Source: Galbula dea (taxonomy: Eukaryota > Chordata > Aves > Piciformes > Galbulidae). From it: 64,000 nucleotides of DNA. The DNA lies in the NCBI GenBank assembly GCA_013399015.1, contig VWZX01006240.1, forward strand, positions 428,001-492,000. The letters are read 5' to 3'. The translations under genes were made by a program, and so were the position numbers. Positions 53,681-64,000 of this stretch are shown here, in pieces. Under the pieces are notes generated by a model, which saw nothing but the letters and a program-made list of their open reading frames with translations, did not search any database and was not told where the DNA came from. Numbering within the stretch: position 1 is the first letter of the stretch; every line of letters begins with the position of its first letter.

Positions 53681-55498
53681 TCCTTCTAGCACAGAGCCAA
53701 CAAAGCCATTTGCTGTGCCTGTCTCCCTCCCACAGCAAAATGCAGCATCAGCTGCAAATGCTCTTCACATTCAAACTGCACTGCTTTCATGACTTGCACA
53801 ACAGGCTGGTTCTAAACCAAACATTGGTTTATTGAAAGGAAGGTAAACAAGGGAATTCCAGAGGCATCTCCACTTTACCTTCCCAAACCTATCCATTTCA
53901 GGAAACTCTGATCTAGTTAGAGCTGGTTAATGAACCACTGAGGGAAAGTGAAATGCTTACATGGCAAACATAACTGCAACCTCACACCTCCAGCCAGATT
54001 CTTCATCCTTTGGCTTCTTTCTGGTGACTCAGGAGCATGCTTACCATGCTCTGCTTAACATGATGTACTCCTGTGCAGGTGATTACTCAAAGCAGCTGTC
54101 ACTGCCAGTGTAGATGAATGATTACACTTTGAAATGCAGCCTCACTTGATATTAAGGGAGTTATTTGTCTTTCAGCCACATCCCCACCATTTCTGTGACA
54201 GAGTGCAATACACTGACAAAGTTATTTGGAGCAGGTTGCATGCCTGGGGATGCTGACAGTTTCAGCTGAATGTTTCTTCACCACTGGCATACAAAGAGCT
54301 AGAACTAGTGCTTGGGAGAGGCAGTCACAGCAAGGGTGATGGTTTGGGCTGGGTTTTTCTTCCTGCCTGGTTGTCCTTTGCAGATTGTAAAGCCAGCTTG
54401 ACAGCACCACCACCTGCACCCAGTGCTTTAGCTGGGCCACGTGTGGGGAAAAATGCAAGTCCAAAAGTATTTTGCTGGATGTCACCTTCAGCACAGAGCC
54501 CAAGGTGAAAGAAACTGCTGCATTATGCATTAAAAAGAGAAATAAGAGCTACTTTATGTTCAGCTCTATCCCTGAGTCAGCAGCAGTAGCTAGATCAATA
54601 TTAGCTACTACCATTCTACTGGGGCAGCAGATTTCAGTAGTAAGATTTAACCACTGGAGTGAATGTTCCCATGACAACAAGCAAGAAGAGAAAGAGCTGG
54701 AGAAGGTGAGAGGGAAGCAATGAAAAGTGAATAAAAACTGTTGAGAAGACAGACAATGAAGGAGAGGTCTTCCTTCCACAGCCCCTGTACAGGTGATCAA
54801 GCCAGACTTGGGTCTACCCTGGCATCTCTCCTCTCTAAGGGTCCTGCTTCAGCACAGAGCCCTGGGTCAGAGGGAACAGTCTCCTCTCTCTAACCCCAAA
54901 TGCACCCAAGAACATTACCTACACTCAGAGCAACACAGCCAAGAAGCAGCTCTCCTGATGCTCTATTTACAAGCAGACACTATCCTGCCATGCTCACAAT
55001 CCCCAGTGACCAGGGGCACACAATAAGGTGTGGAGACAAAAAGAAAGGTCTCCAAAAAGGTGCTTCTGGAAGCACAAATGCAGCCACACAGGTTTTGTTC
55101 CCACCACCAAGGTTTAAAACTCTTTTCCCATGAAGCAAAGCTCAGCCCTGAAGAGCACTACAACATTTTCTGCCCACCACAATTAGCCAAGCAGCTCATT
55201 CCAGTGCAGCAAGCAGTTGCAGCATATCCCAGCTGTAAGAAAAGCTGCTCAGGAAATAATCAGGGATTTCCTAGGGATTGCACTTTCATGGATAAAGTGC
55301 TCTGGAGGGATGCTGCTGACTGATCCTTGCTCTGCTCTTGTTCCTTCTGTTGTTCATTTTACATGGACATCACAACTCCCTTCCACCTGGCTAGGAGCAA
55401 AGCACACATCTAAACCCCCTTTCTAGCAACTTGCAGCTGGACACACACAGAAAAGAGGTGAAGGAGCCAGGAGAACACACACTTACATACCCTACAGA

Positions 55499-55802
55499 TC
55501 ACAGAATCATTAAGGTTGGAAGAGATCTCTGAAGATCACTAAGTCCAACCATCAACCTAGCACCACCATGCTCACCACTAAACCATGGCCCTCAGTACCA
55601 CATCTAGATGGTTTTTAAACTCCTCCAGGGATGGTGACTCCACCACTGCCCTGGGCAGCCTGGGCCAATGCCTAGCAACTCCTTCTGGGAAGAAATTCTT
55701 CCTGCTGTCCAATCTAAACCTCCCCTGGTGCAACTTGAGGCCACTTGCTCTTGTCCTCTTGCTGGTAGCCCAGGAGAAGAGACCAACCCCATCTCCAAAG
55801 GC
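55499..55802 (-). mobile_element. CR1 LINE
   Basis: TCACAGAATCATTAAGGTTG at the tail, with an extra CTCAC insert in the CCATGCTCACCACTAAACC region. It is truncated after GAGAAGAGACCAACCCCAT. Confidence 0.93.
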
Positions 55803-56859
55803 TGCTTCAAAACTCATTTCTTCCTTGTTGCTAAAACTCCTTAGAGACCTCCCCAAGATCAGCCTGATGCAGGAGCAGCTCTGTGACACTGCACATGGAC
55901 ACATGTGACTGCAGACACTGTGTCTGACTGCAGACAACTTCCTTCTGAGACTACCAGGATCAGCAAGTCTGTGAATTCTGCAGTCTTTCCTCCTGCTGGA
56001 ACAGCCCCAAATGAGTTTTCTCACACACAGGAAAGATGCTAGCTGTTCAAAAGTACATTTCTATTCCTGTCTCATGCTGGGCTGAAGCTTCAAAATAAGT
56101 TTTAGTCCAAAAATGAGCAGTTAGGACAATTGCCTGGAATCAGACAGAGCCCCACTAAGGTTTCTGCTCTGCCTGCCTGGACCAGGACTGGAAGCCTGCT
56201 GAGTTGATGTCCAAGCTCAGCCCTCTAGCTGTGCCAGTAATCCCCCAACTGTGGGAACAATTCTCTGGGTGAAGAAAAATTGATCTGGGCAAAAAGCAGT
56301 GACCATTTCCAGAGGTCACCAAGTTGTTTTATCTGCTAAGAGGATTTTTTTTAAGGGCTTTCCTTGCTGCATCTTTTTGTTTGGGGATAAAAAGATAAAA
56401 ACCAAAAGGAAACCTCTGTGTGGACTAAAGCCTTCTTTAAATCATCACATTGATTTATGGAGTAACTATTTGACATGGCTGAGCTGACTGGAGTGGCAGA
56501 ACAGTGGCAGACTAGAGGAGAAACAGGGAAGATGCCACATGCTGAGTGTCACTTCCAGCCTGGCAGGAGGACACCCTTGCTGGTGACAACTCAAGCCAGT
56601 GTCTACGTGTTCCTGCATGCAGGGACAAGCAGAAACACCCCAGCTTCTAAAAATCAACCCTTCCAAAGCAGGGCATCCTGCCTCCTCCCTGAACAGAAGT
56701 TTCTGGCTCTCTGAAACCCCACCTCCTGCAATTAAACACTTCCAAGGGCTGTCCTCCCCAGCCAGCCTTGCAGTGGAAATGACAACATGCAATTCCCTGC
56801 AGTTCCTCAGCCTATCTGCATACAAATACCCTCTGGGTATCCAGCTGACTTCCTAGAAC

Positions 56860-58060
56860 ATTGTCCTCGTGTTCTCGGTTTGCCTCTTAATAAGAATCTC
56901 CTAAGATGATTTGGAACAAGTATTTACTGCTTAAACAAACGTGCATCTAAAGCATCTTCTCTTTGATGCCTTTTGTCGGCTGGTTTTTCCTCCCCTCCAG
57001 CTGGTATCACTTTGCAGCTCTCTCCCTAGCATGAGGGAGCCAGTTAGCATCTGCTTTTGCAAAGAATTCCATTAGCTGCCTTCATTACCAGCGCCTTTAC
57101 ACCAGGCAATTGTAATTCTGTTGTTGCTGCATTCCACATGGGACGTGGAGCTGCTTGTTTGGGCTCTGCATGGAGTCCTTCCCCCAGTCGGTGACAACAT
57201 GACTACCCCAACGACACTGAACCAGCTCAGGTTGCAGCCAGGTTCTTTTCAAGATGCTTTACAGATGTCATGGGAACTCAAAAGCCCAAGGAGATGCTTT
57301 GGTGAGCACTCCCTGCAGGAATATTTCCCCAGTTCCATTAGCAGACAATTACATTTCCAAGAGAACCCCTGGAAATGGAAGACAAGTGCTGTTATGCTGC
57401 TGCATATGCTTCCCTGCTTCAGCCACTAGCCCTGTTATATTAAAGAGAGAGATAAAAGAAATAAATGGGGACAATATGGGCAGGATATTGCAGTTTGCAT
57501 GATCTAGTAGTGCTACAAAGAGACAGTTTATCTGCGTGGAGGAAAAAAAACCTCAGGCAGCACTTCTCAGGAAGGCAAGAGGCTCCTTAAATGACAACGA
57601 CCTAAAGAGCACTTGCAAAGGGCTAAGGAGCCTGTTCCCAAACCTGCTGCTATCTCCAGTTAAAGGAGCTGAAAGAGAAGAGGTGTTGCTTTTGGAAATG
57701 CTGTCTCTGTGTGATGCTAATTAAAGTCCATCTCAGAAGGGAAGGAAAAAAGAAAAAGCCAGCTCTGGATGACTCAGGGAGGTGCTTGGGTTTAGTAGCA
57801 AATGCTCCATATTCGAACTGTCAAGGCCAAAAGACAGAGAAAAGAGAGAGGGGAAACCAGCACAGAAAGAGATGACAGATGATATTTGTCTATAGGAGGT
57901 GATAGTGAGGATTTTACATCCCTCTTGCATTACCTCAGATAACTACTAGCAACATATGGTGGCTTTTGGAGCCTTGACAATGGTCTCATTTATCAGCCTG
58001 TGCTCATGCTAATGGCTTTAGCTACCGTCTTTATCACAGTTCCAGCCTTAGGTTTGCTGA
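56860..58060. promoter_or_regulatory. candidate conserved non-coding or enhancer block
   Basis: This repeat-free stretch retains many CpGs (CTCGTGTTCTCGG, AACGTGC, GTCGGC, AGCGCC, GGACGTGG, AGTCGGTG, CAACGAC, TTCGAAC, ACCGTC) in a CpG-poor region. It includes TAAACAAACG (forkhead-like), GCATTCCACATG (TEAD-like), CAATTGTAATT (homeodomain-like) and TTTATCA (GATA-like) sites. Function is inferred from composition only. Confidence 0.4.
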
Positions 58061-58857
58061 GATGACTCTGCTCAGCCAGCAGTGCTGCACCAGCACAACC
58101 ACTGTGTTTCACTGAGTAATGATAGACATCAGAATGCAGTCAGCATCCACTACCCAGAGCCAACCTTGCATATCAAACAAGTAATTCCCTTCTTAATTTC
58201 ACTATAAACATTAAACACCACCCCCAAAAAAATGTAGGAAGTCCCTGGAAAGCTAACCCTAGAGCTGTGAGGGCAGCACATCTAATTTACTGATTACAAC
58301 TTACAAGAACCTAAATAAGCATATTGAAGGGACCATAATTGAACAAATGGGGTTTAGAATTCTCCCACTACTAATAATATAATAAGCTTATTGTTTTACT
58401 CTTCCCACTAGCCCTCTCTTCAGCTCCAAGGAGGCAGCAGTTCTTCCAACCTTATCTCAAAAGCAATGCACTTGTCTGTTTTCATAAGCTTTAAACTGAA
58501 AAATAGAGAGCAGAGATTTTGGGTAATGCTCTCAAATTCCATAAAATCATTCCATTTCTTCTCTCAGTGATCAAGATGCATCAGAAAAACAGGGCAGTTG
58601 TATTCCAAAGAGCCAAAGCTAAATGGAAGAGCCAAGGATTAGGTTATGACCAGTCCTCTTCCCTCGGGCAAAGGGAGGTGAGGATAGAGTCTGCTAGGGC
58701 TCACATCTTGGTAAACACTGTCCTCTCCAAATCTGTGGGCAGGGAGTATCCCTGCAGGAGGATGGGGTAGCTGTGGGTTCCTTATCTGCTCCAGAAACTC
58801 AGCATCCCCTCCAGTCTCCCTCTGACAGCCACACAATCCCTTTAGGAAGTCATTTAC

Positions 58858-58901
58858 CAACACTGAAGGCATAATTTTCAGAGACAAATGAAACCCCAAG
58901 G
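58858..58901 (-). CDS. possible 44-base PATJ exon upstream of PDZ7
   Basis: The minus strand shows a long pyrimidine tract ending CTTCCTTGTAG, 44 open bases, and donor TTG|GTAAAT. Read so that it ends with one base of a split codon, as the PDZ7 exon requires, it gives LGVSFVSENYAFSV followed by [10 protein letters not shown]. The AFS ending resembles AFTD before QKIRQRY in human PATJ as I recall it. Against it, the human sequence here is strongly acidic while this stretch is hydrophobic, and a chance pair of splice sites in 11 kb is likely. The true upstream exon may lie outside the window. Confidence 0.28.
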
Positions 58902-60061
58902 CTACAAGGAAGAAGACACAAAAAAAAAGGCAGCTCCATGATGTATCTGTCCCTTCCTCCCCAAAACACTGTGAGCCAAAATATTCTAGCATCACTCCTA
59001 AACAGATGAGGGAGAGAGCATGCCCAAGGTGCCACCCAGACAAAGGCTGCTTTAGATGCACAGCTGAAGCGTGGGCTTTCAGACTCTCACAAACACAGCT
59101 CACCCATGCTCAAGGGAAAAGCCAGCATGCATTCAACTCTCCTGAGACAAAATTCTTACCCTAATTTGAAGATTCCATCTTTTCTTCTTTTTCTTTTTGT
59201 CTGTGTGTGTGAAGAATTTGGGCTATTATTTGGGATGTCTGAGTTTCTTCTCTTCTAACTGCTCCTTTTTGCTCCTCTCCTGCCATGCAAATGCTTGCAG
59301 CAGCTTCTCAGCTCACACATGGAAGCTTTCCTTCCCCTCCAACCCTCTCCCTTCAAGCCCACTCATCTCTCACTTCATTCTTTCTACAGCAGAAGGTAAA
59401 AAAACCTCTCTGCTAGTAATTTTTAACTAATGCAGGAAGAAAGGTTTCATGAGAGTCTCCACAATCCACTTCAAGCACCTTTCCACTTTGTTCCTGGGAG
59501 CAGGTGACATTTGAAAACAGTTAGCATTCATTTTTTCTTCCTATAATCACCCAATTGTCACACTCTAAGAGAACAGTGACACTGAGCTAACTGCAGTCTG
59601 TAATATCAGGGAGCACCTCCAGTGCCTGCACCATTGACACCTTGAATAGATGCACTTCTGGCCAACCAGTTTTTCCTTATTTCAGGCCTAAAGCTGCAGG
59701 TTTGTTACACAATATTTAAGTTCTCTGAGGAAGAGAGACTGCCTGGTTTTCATCTTTTTTTTTCATTAGATGACAAGGACATGATGAGTCTGTTCATACT
59801 GATGTTTATCTGAGCTCTTTAAGGCTTTTGAAAGGAGATTTAGTGTGGTAAGCAGAGCACCCTGATGCTCATAATGGCTGCTGATAAGGGAATCTGCCCT
59901 CCCCTGCACACAACACTTCCACTCATTTGCCTTTCAAATGATGCATTAACCCTCCTCAAAGCACTTGGGTTTCCTCAGCAGTGACCTCCTCTGGGTGCTG
60001 TGATCTTGCAGTCAGTCACTCCAGTGGAGCACTGATGCTGAGCTCCCAACGCCTCTGCCTC

Positions 60062-60587
60062 CAGCTGATGCTCGAGTACTGCGTGCAGTTTTGGGCACCG
60101 CAGTTTAGGAAGGACATTGAGCTACTAGAAAGGGTGCAGAGAAGGGCAACTAAGCTAGTCAGGGGTCTGGAAAACAGGCCTTATGAGGAGAGGCTTAGGG
60201 AGCTGGGCTTGTTTAGCCTGGAGAAGAGGAGGCTGAGAGGAGACCTTATCGTTCTCTTCAGCTACTTGAAAGGCCATTCGAGGGAGCCGGGTCTTGGCCT
60301 CTTCTCCCTTGTGACTAGTGACAGGACTAGAGGGAATGGGCTTAAGCTGAGCCAGGGTAGGTTTAGATTGGATATTAGGAAGAATTTCTTTACTGAAAGA
60401 GTGGTTAGATATTGGAATAGGCTGCCCAGGGAGGTGGTGGAGTCCCCATCCCTGGAGGTTTTTAAGAAGAGGATAGATGTGTTTCTTCAGGGGATGATTT
60501 AGGGGTAAGAGTAGTGTAGGGCTATCAGTTGGACTAGATGATCTTGAGGGTCCTTTCCAACCCTAATGATTCTGTGATTCTGTGATG
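60062..60587 (+). mobile_element. CR1 LINE with open ORF2 C-terminus and retained CpGs
   Basis: The frame from about 60063 to 60502 is uninterrupted and reads [40 protein letters not shown] and [20 protein letters not shown]. The tail is GATTCTGTGATTCTGTGAT. At least six CpGs remain in its first 250 bases while the other CR1 copies have almost none. Confidence 0.95.
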
Positions 60588-60804
60588 CTCCTGGAGTCCT
60601 AAAGGCTGTGCAGGAAAGGAGTGGCAAAAAGTTGTCCATGTGTTTCTTGCCTGCTGCCTTGGGACTGGTGACCTGGTTGGTTGATAGGAGACACACCAAA
60701 GGAGTGAGCTGCTGGAGCATCAGACTGCCACTGCTTGATTAACTCCAGTCAAACAGCAACAAAGGCATTTTTCTTGTCAGTAAATCCTCCATGGATCTTT
60801 TAAC

Positions 60805-60963
60805 AGAATGGTAGGGGTTGGAAGGGACCTCTGCAGATCATCTAGTCCAACCACCCTGTCAGAGCAGGCTCAGCTACAGCAGCTTGCACAGGATGGCATC
60901 CAGGCAGGCTTTGAATGTCTCCAGAGATGGAGACTCCACCACCTCTCTGGGCAGCCTGGGCTA
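60805..60963 (-). mobile_element. CR1 3' fragment
   Basis: CAGAATGGTAGGGGTTGGAA through CTCTGGGCAGCCTGGGCTA, about 160 bases, with the ATGGCATCCAGGCAGGCTTT variant of its own subfamily. Confidence 0.92.
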
Positions 60964-61076
60964 CCAAGCATCCTGGTGATCTACAAGGATGCATGATGAA
61001 CACACACACAAACAAAACTATTTTACAAGGCAGTTTTGGAAATAAATCTCCCAACTGGGATAGAAATATCCTTTCT

Positions 61077-61165
61077 GCAGTTGGAAATGTCCCTGCTGAC
61101 TGCAGAGGGTTGGGCTAGATGGTCTGTAAAGGTCCCTTCCAGCTCTAACCATTCTGTGACACTAA
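61077..61165 (+). mobile_element. short CR1 3' fragment, plus orientation
   Basis: AAATGTCCCTGCTGACTGCA, GTAAAGGTCCCTTCCAGCTC and the tail CATTCTGTGACACT. Confidence 0.9.
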
Positions 61166-61751
61166 GCTACTCTTTCTGGTAGCACTGGGTTTTCTGGCTT
61201 GCTCCTGACCACGTTGCTCTGCTAGGATCTCCAATCCATTCCATCCTTGTTCATCTGATGGAAGAACAAGCTTGTCTGAGACAGAACAAAGAATACTGGG
61301 GAACTCTAATCCACCACTTTTCTGCTTGGTCTCCACATGAACAAATGAATCTTGTGAACATTTAAACTCTTCCTCCCTTGACAATAACCCAGCATAACTT
61401 GATCTGACAGTGTTTCATCTTTAAATAATGATGTTCTCCCAAAGCCACTGGCACAGTCATTATCTTGGAATCTTTCTGCACTGAGCCTAATTAAGGAGAG
61501 AGGCATCAGACTATTGTCAGAAACTCAATGTCTGTTACCCAACAAAGGCTGTTACCAGCCCAAGTGCCAACTTTCCCAGTGATAAGTCATTGTGAAAGGC
61601 AGCCCCCAGAGGACACCTCTCAGAAGCCAAGGTGATAAGATTTCTCACATAGGGATTAGTTTAGGAGAACCAGCAAGGAGAGCCTCAACCTCCTCTGTCT
61701 AGAGTGGGAGAGGGTAAGAAAATGGGGAGACTTTTGAACTTAAAAGACTTT

Positions 61752-61938
61752 TTGATCAGTGGAACAGGTTGCCCAGAGAGGATGTGGAAGCTCCAGCCCT
61801 GGAAGCTTTTAAGGCCAGGCTGGCTGGGGCTCTGGGCAACCTGATCTAGTGGGAGGTGTCCCTGGCAGGCAGGGGGGTTGGAACTAGATGATCTTGAAGG
61901 TCCCTTCCATCTCTGAACATTCTAGGATTCTATGATTT
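61752..61938 (+). mobile_element. CR1 3' fragment, plus orientation
   Basis: CAGTGGAACAGGTTGCCCAG through GGATTCTATGATTTTG, the 24171-24568 subfamily with complete tail. Confidence 0.93.
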
Positions 61939-62599
61939 TGAAATGGTCTCATTTCCACTTTGTCAGAGATTTCCTCTTGCTGCTCTCTGGACCTTCCCAA
62001 ACACCTACTTAAGGACAAACACTCTGCAGGGACCTCAGAGGAGGTTCTGCCACCACACCACAGCCACAAACACTTCCCCTAATTTGCCAACTGACAACTC
62101 TCAACTTCACACTCTTAGTTTTCTATTTACAGGCCAGAAAAGAAAAATATCCTTTTTCAGCTCCTAATAAGTTTGATAAGGTATTTTCATTCCCACTGAA
62201 TGAGTTGAATAAGCTGTAGAGAAAATAGGGCTTTGTTTCAGGCAGCTGAAGGAAAAGCCCAAAGGTGGCTTTTTGACTCCAGTCACTTCTGGGTCTAGAT
62301 TTCTCTCCATTCTCTGGGTGCACACATACTTCTCCTGAATAGTTTTTTTCACTTCAGTTAGGCTAATAGGTTAGAGCATGCTCAGATCTTGATGTAGATT
62401 GCCATTGAAAATTGGGAATGCATGTTAAAAGCAGAAAATGTTGGCTTTAAATTAAGAGCAAATCCAATTGAAATTAAAAAAGCAGCTTAATATTAAAGAA
62501 GATGCATAGCCAGCTTTTAAAGGCTGTAAGGGGAGAGAGCATACTGCACTCATAGAAGAGACCTGACTAGCCCCACAGCACCCCTCAGTACTGCTTATC

Positions 62600-62830
62600 T
62601 CAGGATCACTGAGTTGGAAGGGACCCACCAGGATCATCAAGTCTAACTCCTGTCTACACACACACAGGACAACCCCAGAGTCACACCATGTCTCCAAGAG
62701 CATTGGCCAGATGCTTCTTGGATTCAGGGAGAGTTGGTGCCATGACTGCATCCCTGGGGAGCCTGTTCCAATGCTCCTCCACTCTCTGGGTGAAGAACCT
62801 TTGCCCAAGATCTAACCTGAACCTCCAAAA
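62600..62830 (-). mobile_element. CR1 LINE fragment
   Basis: TCTCAGGATCACTGAGTTGG, GTTGGTGCCATGACTGCATC and AACCTTTGCCCAAGATCTAA, the same subfamily as 37457-38111. A short CA run (62654-62668) is included. Confidence 0.92.
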
Positions 62831-63202
62831 GTGCAAAGTGGAGCTGAGGGAGAAAGTCCTCTCTTCCTCCTCTCTTCAAACCAGCTCCTGTGCTCCTCTG
62901 GGAGCTTGTGCTGGCCACCAACCCATTCCTCTTCAAAGGTTGAGCAGTTTCCTGCTGTGAGTGAGTGAGTTGAAGAGGCTGAGGAAGGAAAGAGCAACAA
63001 GCACCCAAGCACCATGAACAGCTGAAGAAGATGGGAGCAGAGAGAGGCAAATGGTGCTCCCTCTTGCAGCTCACTGTTAGAGGGTTGCATACTGTGGGGC
63101 TTCAGCCTGAGAAATAGGAGAACATTAAAGGAGGATGGCAAAGGAGATCAGTATTGTCCTCTAGGTTGTGGCTCTTCTTTCTCTATGTTCAAAGACAGAT
63201 AA

Positions 63203-63238
63203 CAAACCCAAACCAAACCAAAAACACAAAACCAAACC
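63203..63238. repeat. A/C-rich tract of AAACC units
   Basis: AACCCAAACCAAACCAAAAA and ACAAAACCAAACC directly precede a CR1 3' fragment. Confidence 0.75.
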
Positions 63239-63239
63239 T

Positions 63240-63345
63240 CAGCACCCTGATCCAGTGAAAGATGTCCCTGCTTACAGCAAGGAGGTTAGACTAGATGACC
63301 TTTAAAGGTCCCTTCCAGCCCAAACCAGTCTCTGATCCTATGCAA
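63240..63345 (+). mobile_element. CR1 3' fragment, plus orientation
   Basis: CAGCACCCTGATCCAGTGAA, TTAGACTAGATGACCTTTAA and a degraded tail CTGATCCTATG. Confidence 0.88.
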
Positions 63346-63767
63346 GTAAACACTTCTCACATACAGTTGAAAAACTCCAACTTCCAGGCTGAAAACCATA
63401 CCATTTGAGCAATGCTCTTATTCTGAAGGAGAAAGACACCAGCCAAATAAAGAATTAACTGAAATGTTTCTTGCTGAAAACAAGAAAGCAGAAGTTTGTT
63501 ACTTGGGGTAGTTTTAAGTTGTTCTATGTGATAGAAGCTGAAAAGAAGGATGCAGGCTGGGCTAACAAGGACACAGATTCTTCTAGCCCAGCAAGTATCA
63601 GTCAGACACCAACCCTTGCATGTACACAGCCAACTGCCACTCTCCTTTTCCATCCAGCCAGTGAGTTGGGGCAGATGAATGGACAACAATTCCTCCCCCC
63701 ATCTACTATCACTGTGAAATCATAACCCAGTTGTCTAGTCTCCCTAAACAAGCCATACATCTTCTTT

Positions 63768-63870
63768 AATCAGCTGTCTTGAGAGTCTATTCCAGACATT
63801 AATCAGCTGAGCTTATGACATCATCAAACTTGACAGAGCTGATTAATCAAGACAATATTTTTGTATCAGA
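63768..63870. promoter_or_regulatory. inverted repeat of TAAT/E-box motifs, candidate enhancer
   Basis: ATTAATCAGCT at 63798-63808 and its reverse complement AGCTGATTAAT at 63837-63847 flank a 28-base spacer containing TTATGACATCATCA. A further TAATCAGCTG lies at 63767-63776. CAGCTG is an E-box, TAATC a homeodomain core, and TGACATCA is close to a CRE/AP-1 site. Confidence 0.35.
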
Positions 63871-64000
63871 GATTCTGTTCTGATTGGTTTTAATCTCTCC
63901 ACAGGCCAGAGACTGGCAGACCTGGTTTCTCATCCCCAAAGAGTGAACTGAAAGGATTAGGCCCAGACACCTTTGCTTATAGCACATTTCAAATCAAAGG

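Larger units (their letters stand above)
53185..64000 (-). other. PATJ intronic sequence upstream of the PDZ7 exon
   Basis: This 10.8-kb stretch holds CR1 copies (53311, 55499, 60062, 60805, 61077, 61752, 62600, 63240), the CpG-retaining block at 56860-58060 and the possible exon at 58858-58901. No PDZ6 exon is present on the minus strand, so the preceding gene part lies to the right. 54000-55490 holds nothing I recognise. Confidence 0.7.

Noticed and set aside
59981..60502. 173-codon plus-strand frame as a host gene
   Set aside because: From about 60063 it is CR1 ORF2. The first 27 codons are unrelated intron that happens to be open.
61145..61506. Minus-strand frames with SAERFQDNDCASGFGRTSLF after a good acceptor TCCTTAATTAG
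   Set aside because: It looked like a possible PATJ linker exon, but no convincing GT donor follows in phase and the two open frames overlap in different phases.

Overview
The window is vertebrate, and most probably avian, genomic DNA. It is about 98% intronic: 1292 bases in eleven exons carry confident coding sequence. The clearest taxonomic sign is the load of CR1-type LINE fragments. I count nearly forty, together roughly 10 kb or one sixth of the window. Nearly all are short and 5'-truncated, and many keep the CR1 3' end with its ATTCTGTG-like octamer tail in place of poly(A). CR1 is the dominant retroposon of birds and reptiles. A load this high for a bird resembles woodpeckers and their relatives (Piciformes) or hornbills and hoopoes. 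That placement is an inference. CpG is strongly depleted outside the exons and a few islands noted below.

One protein-coding gene spans the window on the minus strand: PATJ (older name INADL), the multi-PDZ scaffold of the Crumbs-PALS1-PATJ polarity complex at epithelial tight junctions. Eleven exons with GT-AG borders run from 53184 down to 2702 and join in phase to 430 whole codons with no stop or frameshift. By human numbering they encode PDZ7 (53184-52988 and 44326-44235), a linker of about 140 residues (four small exons between 34345 and 26471 plus the start of the next), PDZ8 (25594-25461, 9296-9213 and the start of 6855-6662) and PDZ9 (rest of 6855-6662, 4086-3939, 2788-2702). The L27 domain and PDZ1-6 lie beyond the right edge and PDZ10 with the C-terminus beyond the left edge. 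A possible 44-base exon at 58858-58901 is offered with low confidence.

Layout from right to left, in the direction of transcription. 64000-53185 is intron with CR1 copies, a CpG-retaining non-coding block (56860-58060) and an inverted repeat of TAAT and E-box motifs (63798-63847). 52987-44327 is intron with a G-rich minisatellite interrupted by an N gap (49480-49815) and a nearly 800-base CR1. 44234-34346 is intron ending in a CR1 fragment that abuts the acceptor of the next exon. 34345-25461 holds the closely spaced linker exons and a second purine-rich minisatellite with an N gap (26070-26330). 25460-9297 is a 16.2-kb intron cutting through PDZ8, with CR1 copies and a probable decayed LTR. 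9296-2702 holds the last exons.

I see no second protein-coding gene, no tRNA or rRNA gene, no CRISPR array and no operon-like structure. I found no novel multi-gene system. The most interesting points are an in-frame linker exon that I do not recall in the main human isoform, a CR1 fragment that probably supplies an exon's branch point, and several candidate conserved non-coding elements. All comparisons with human PATJ and MPDZ are from memory.
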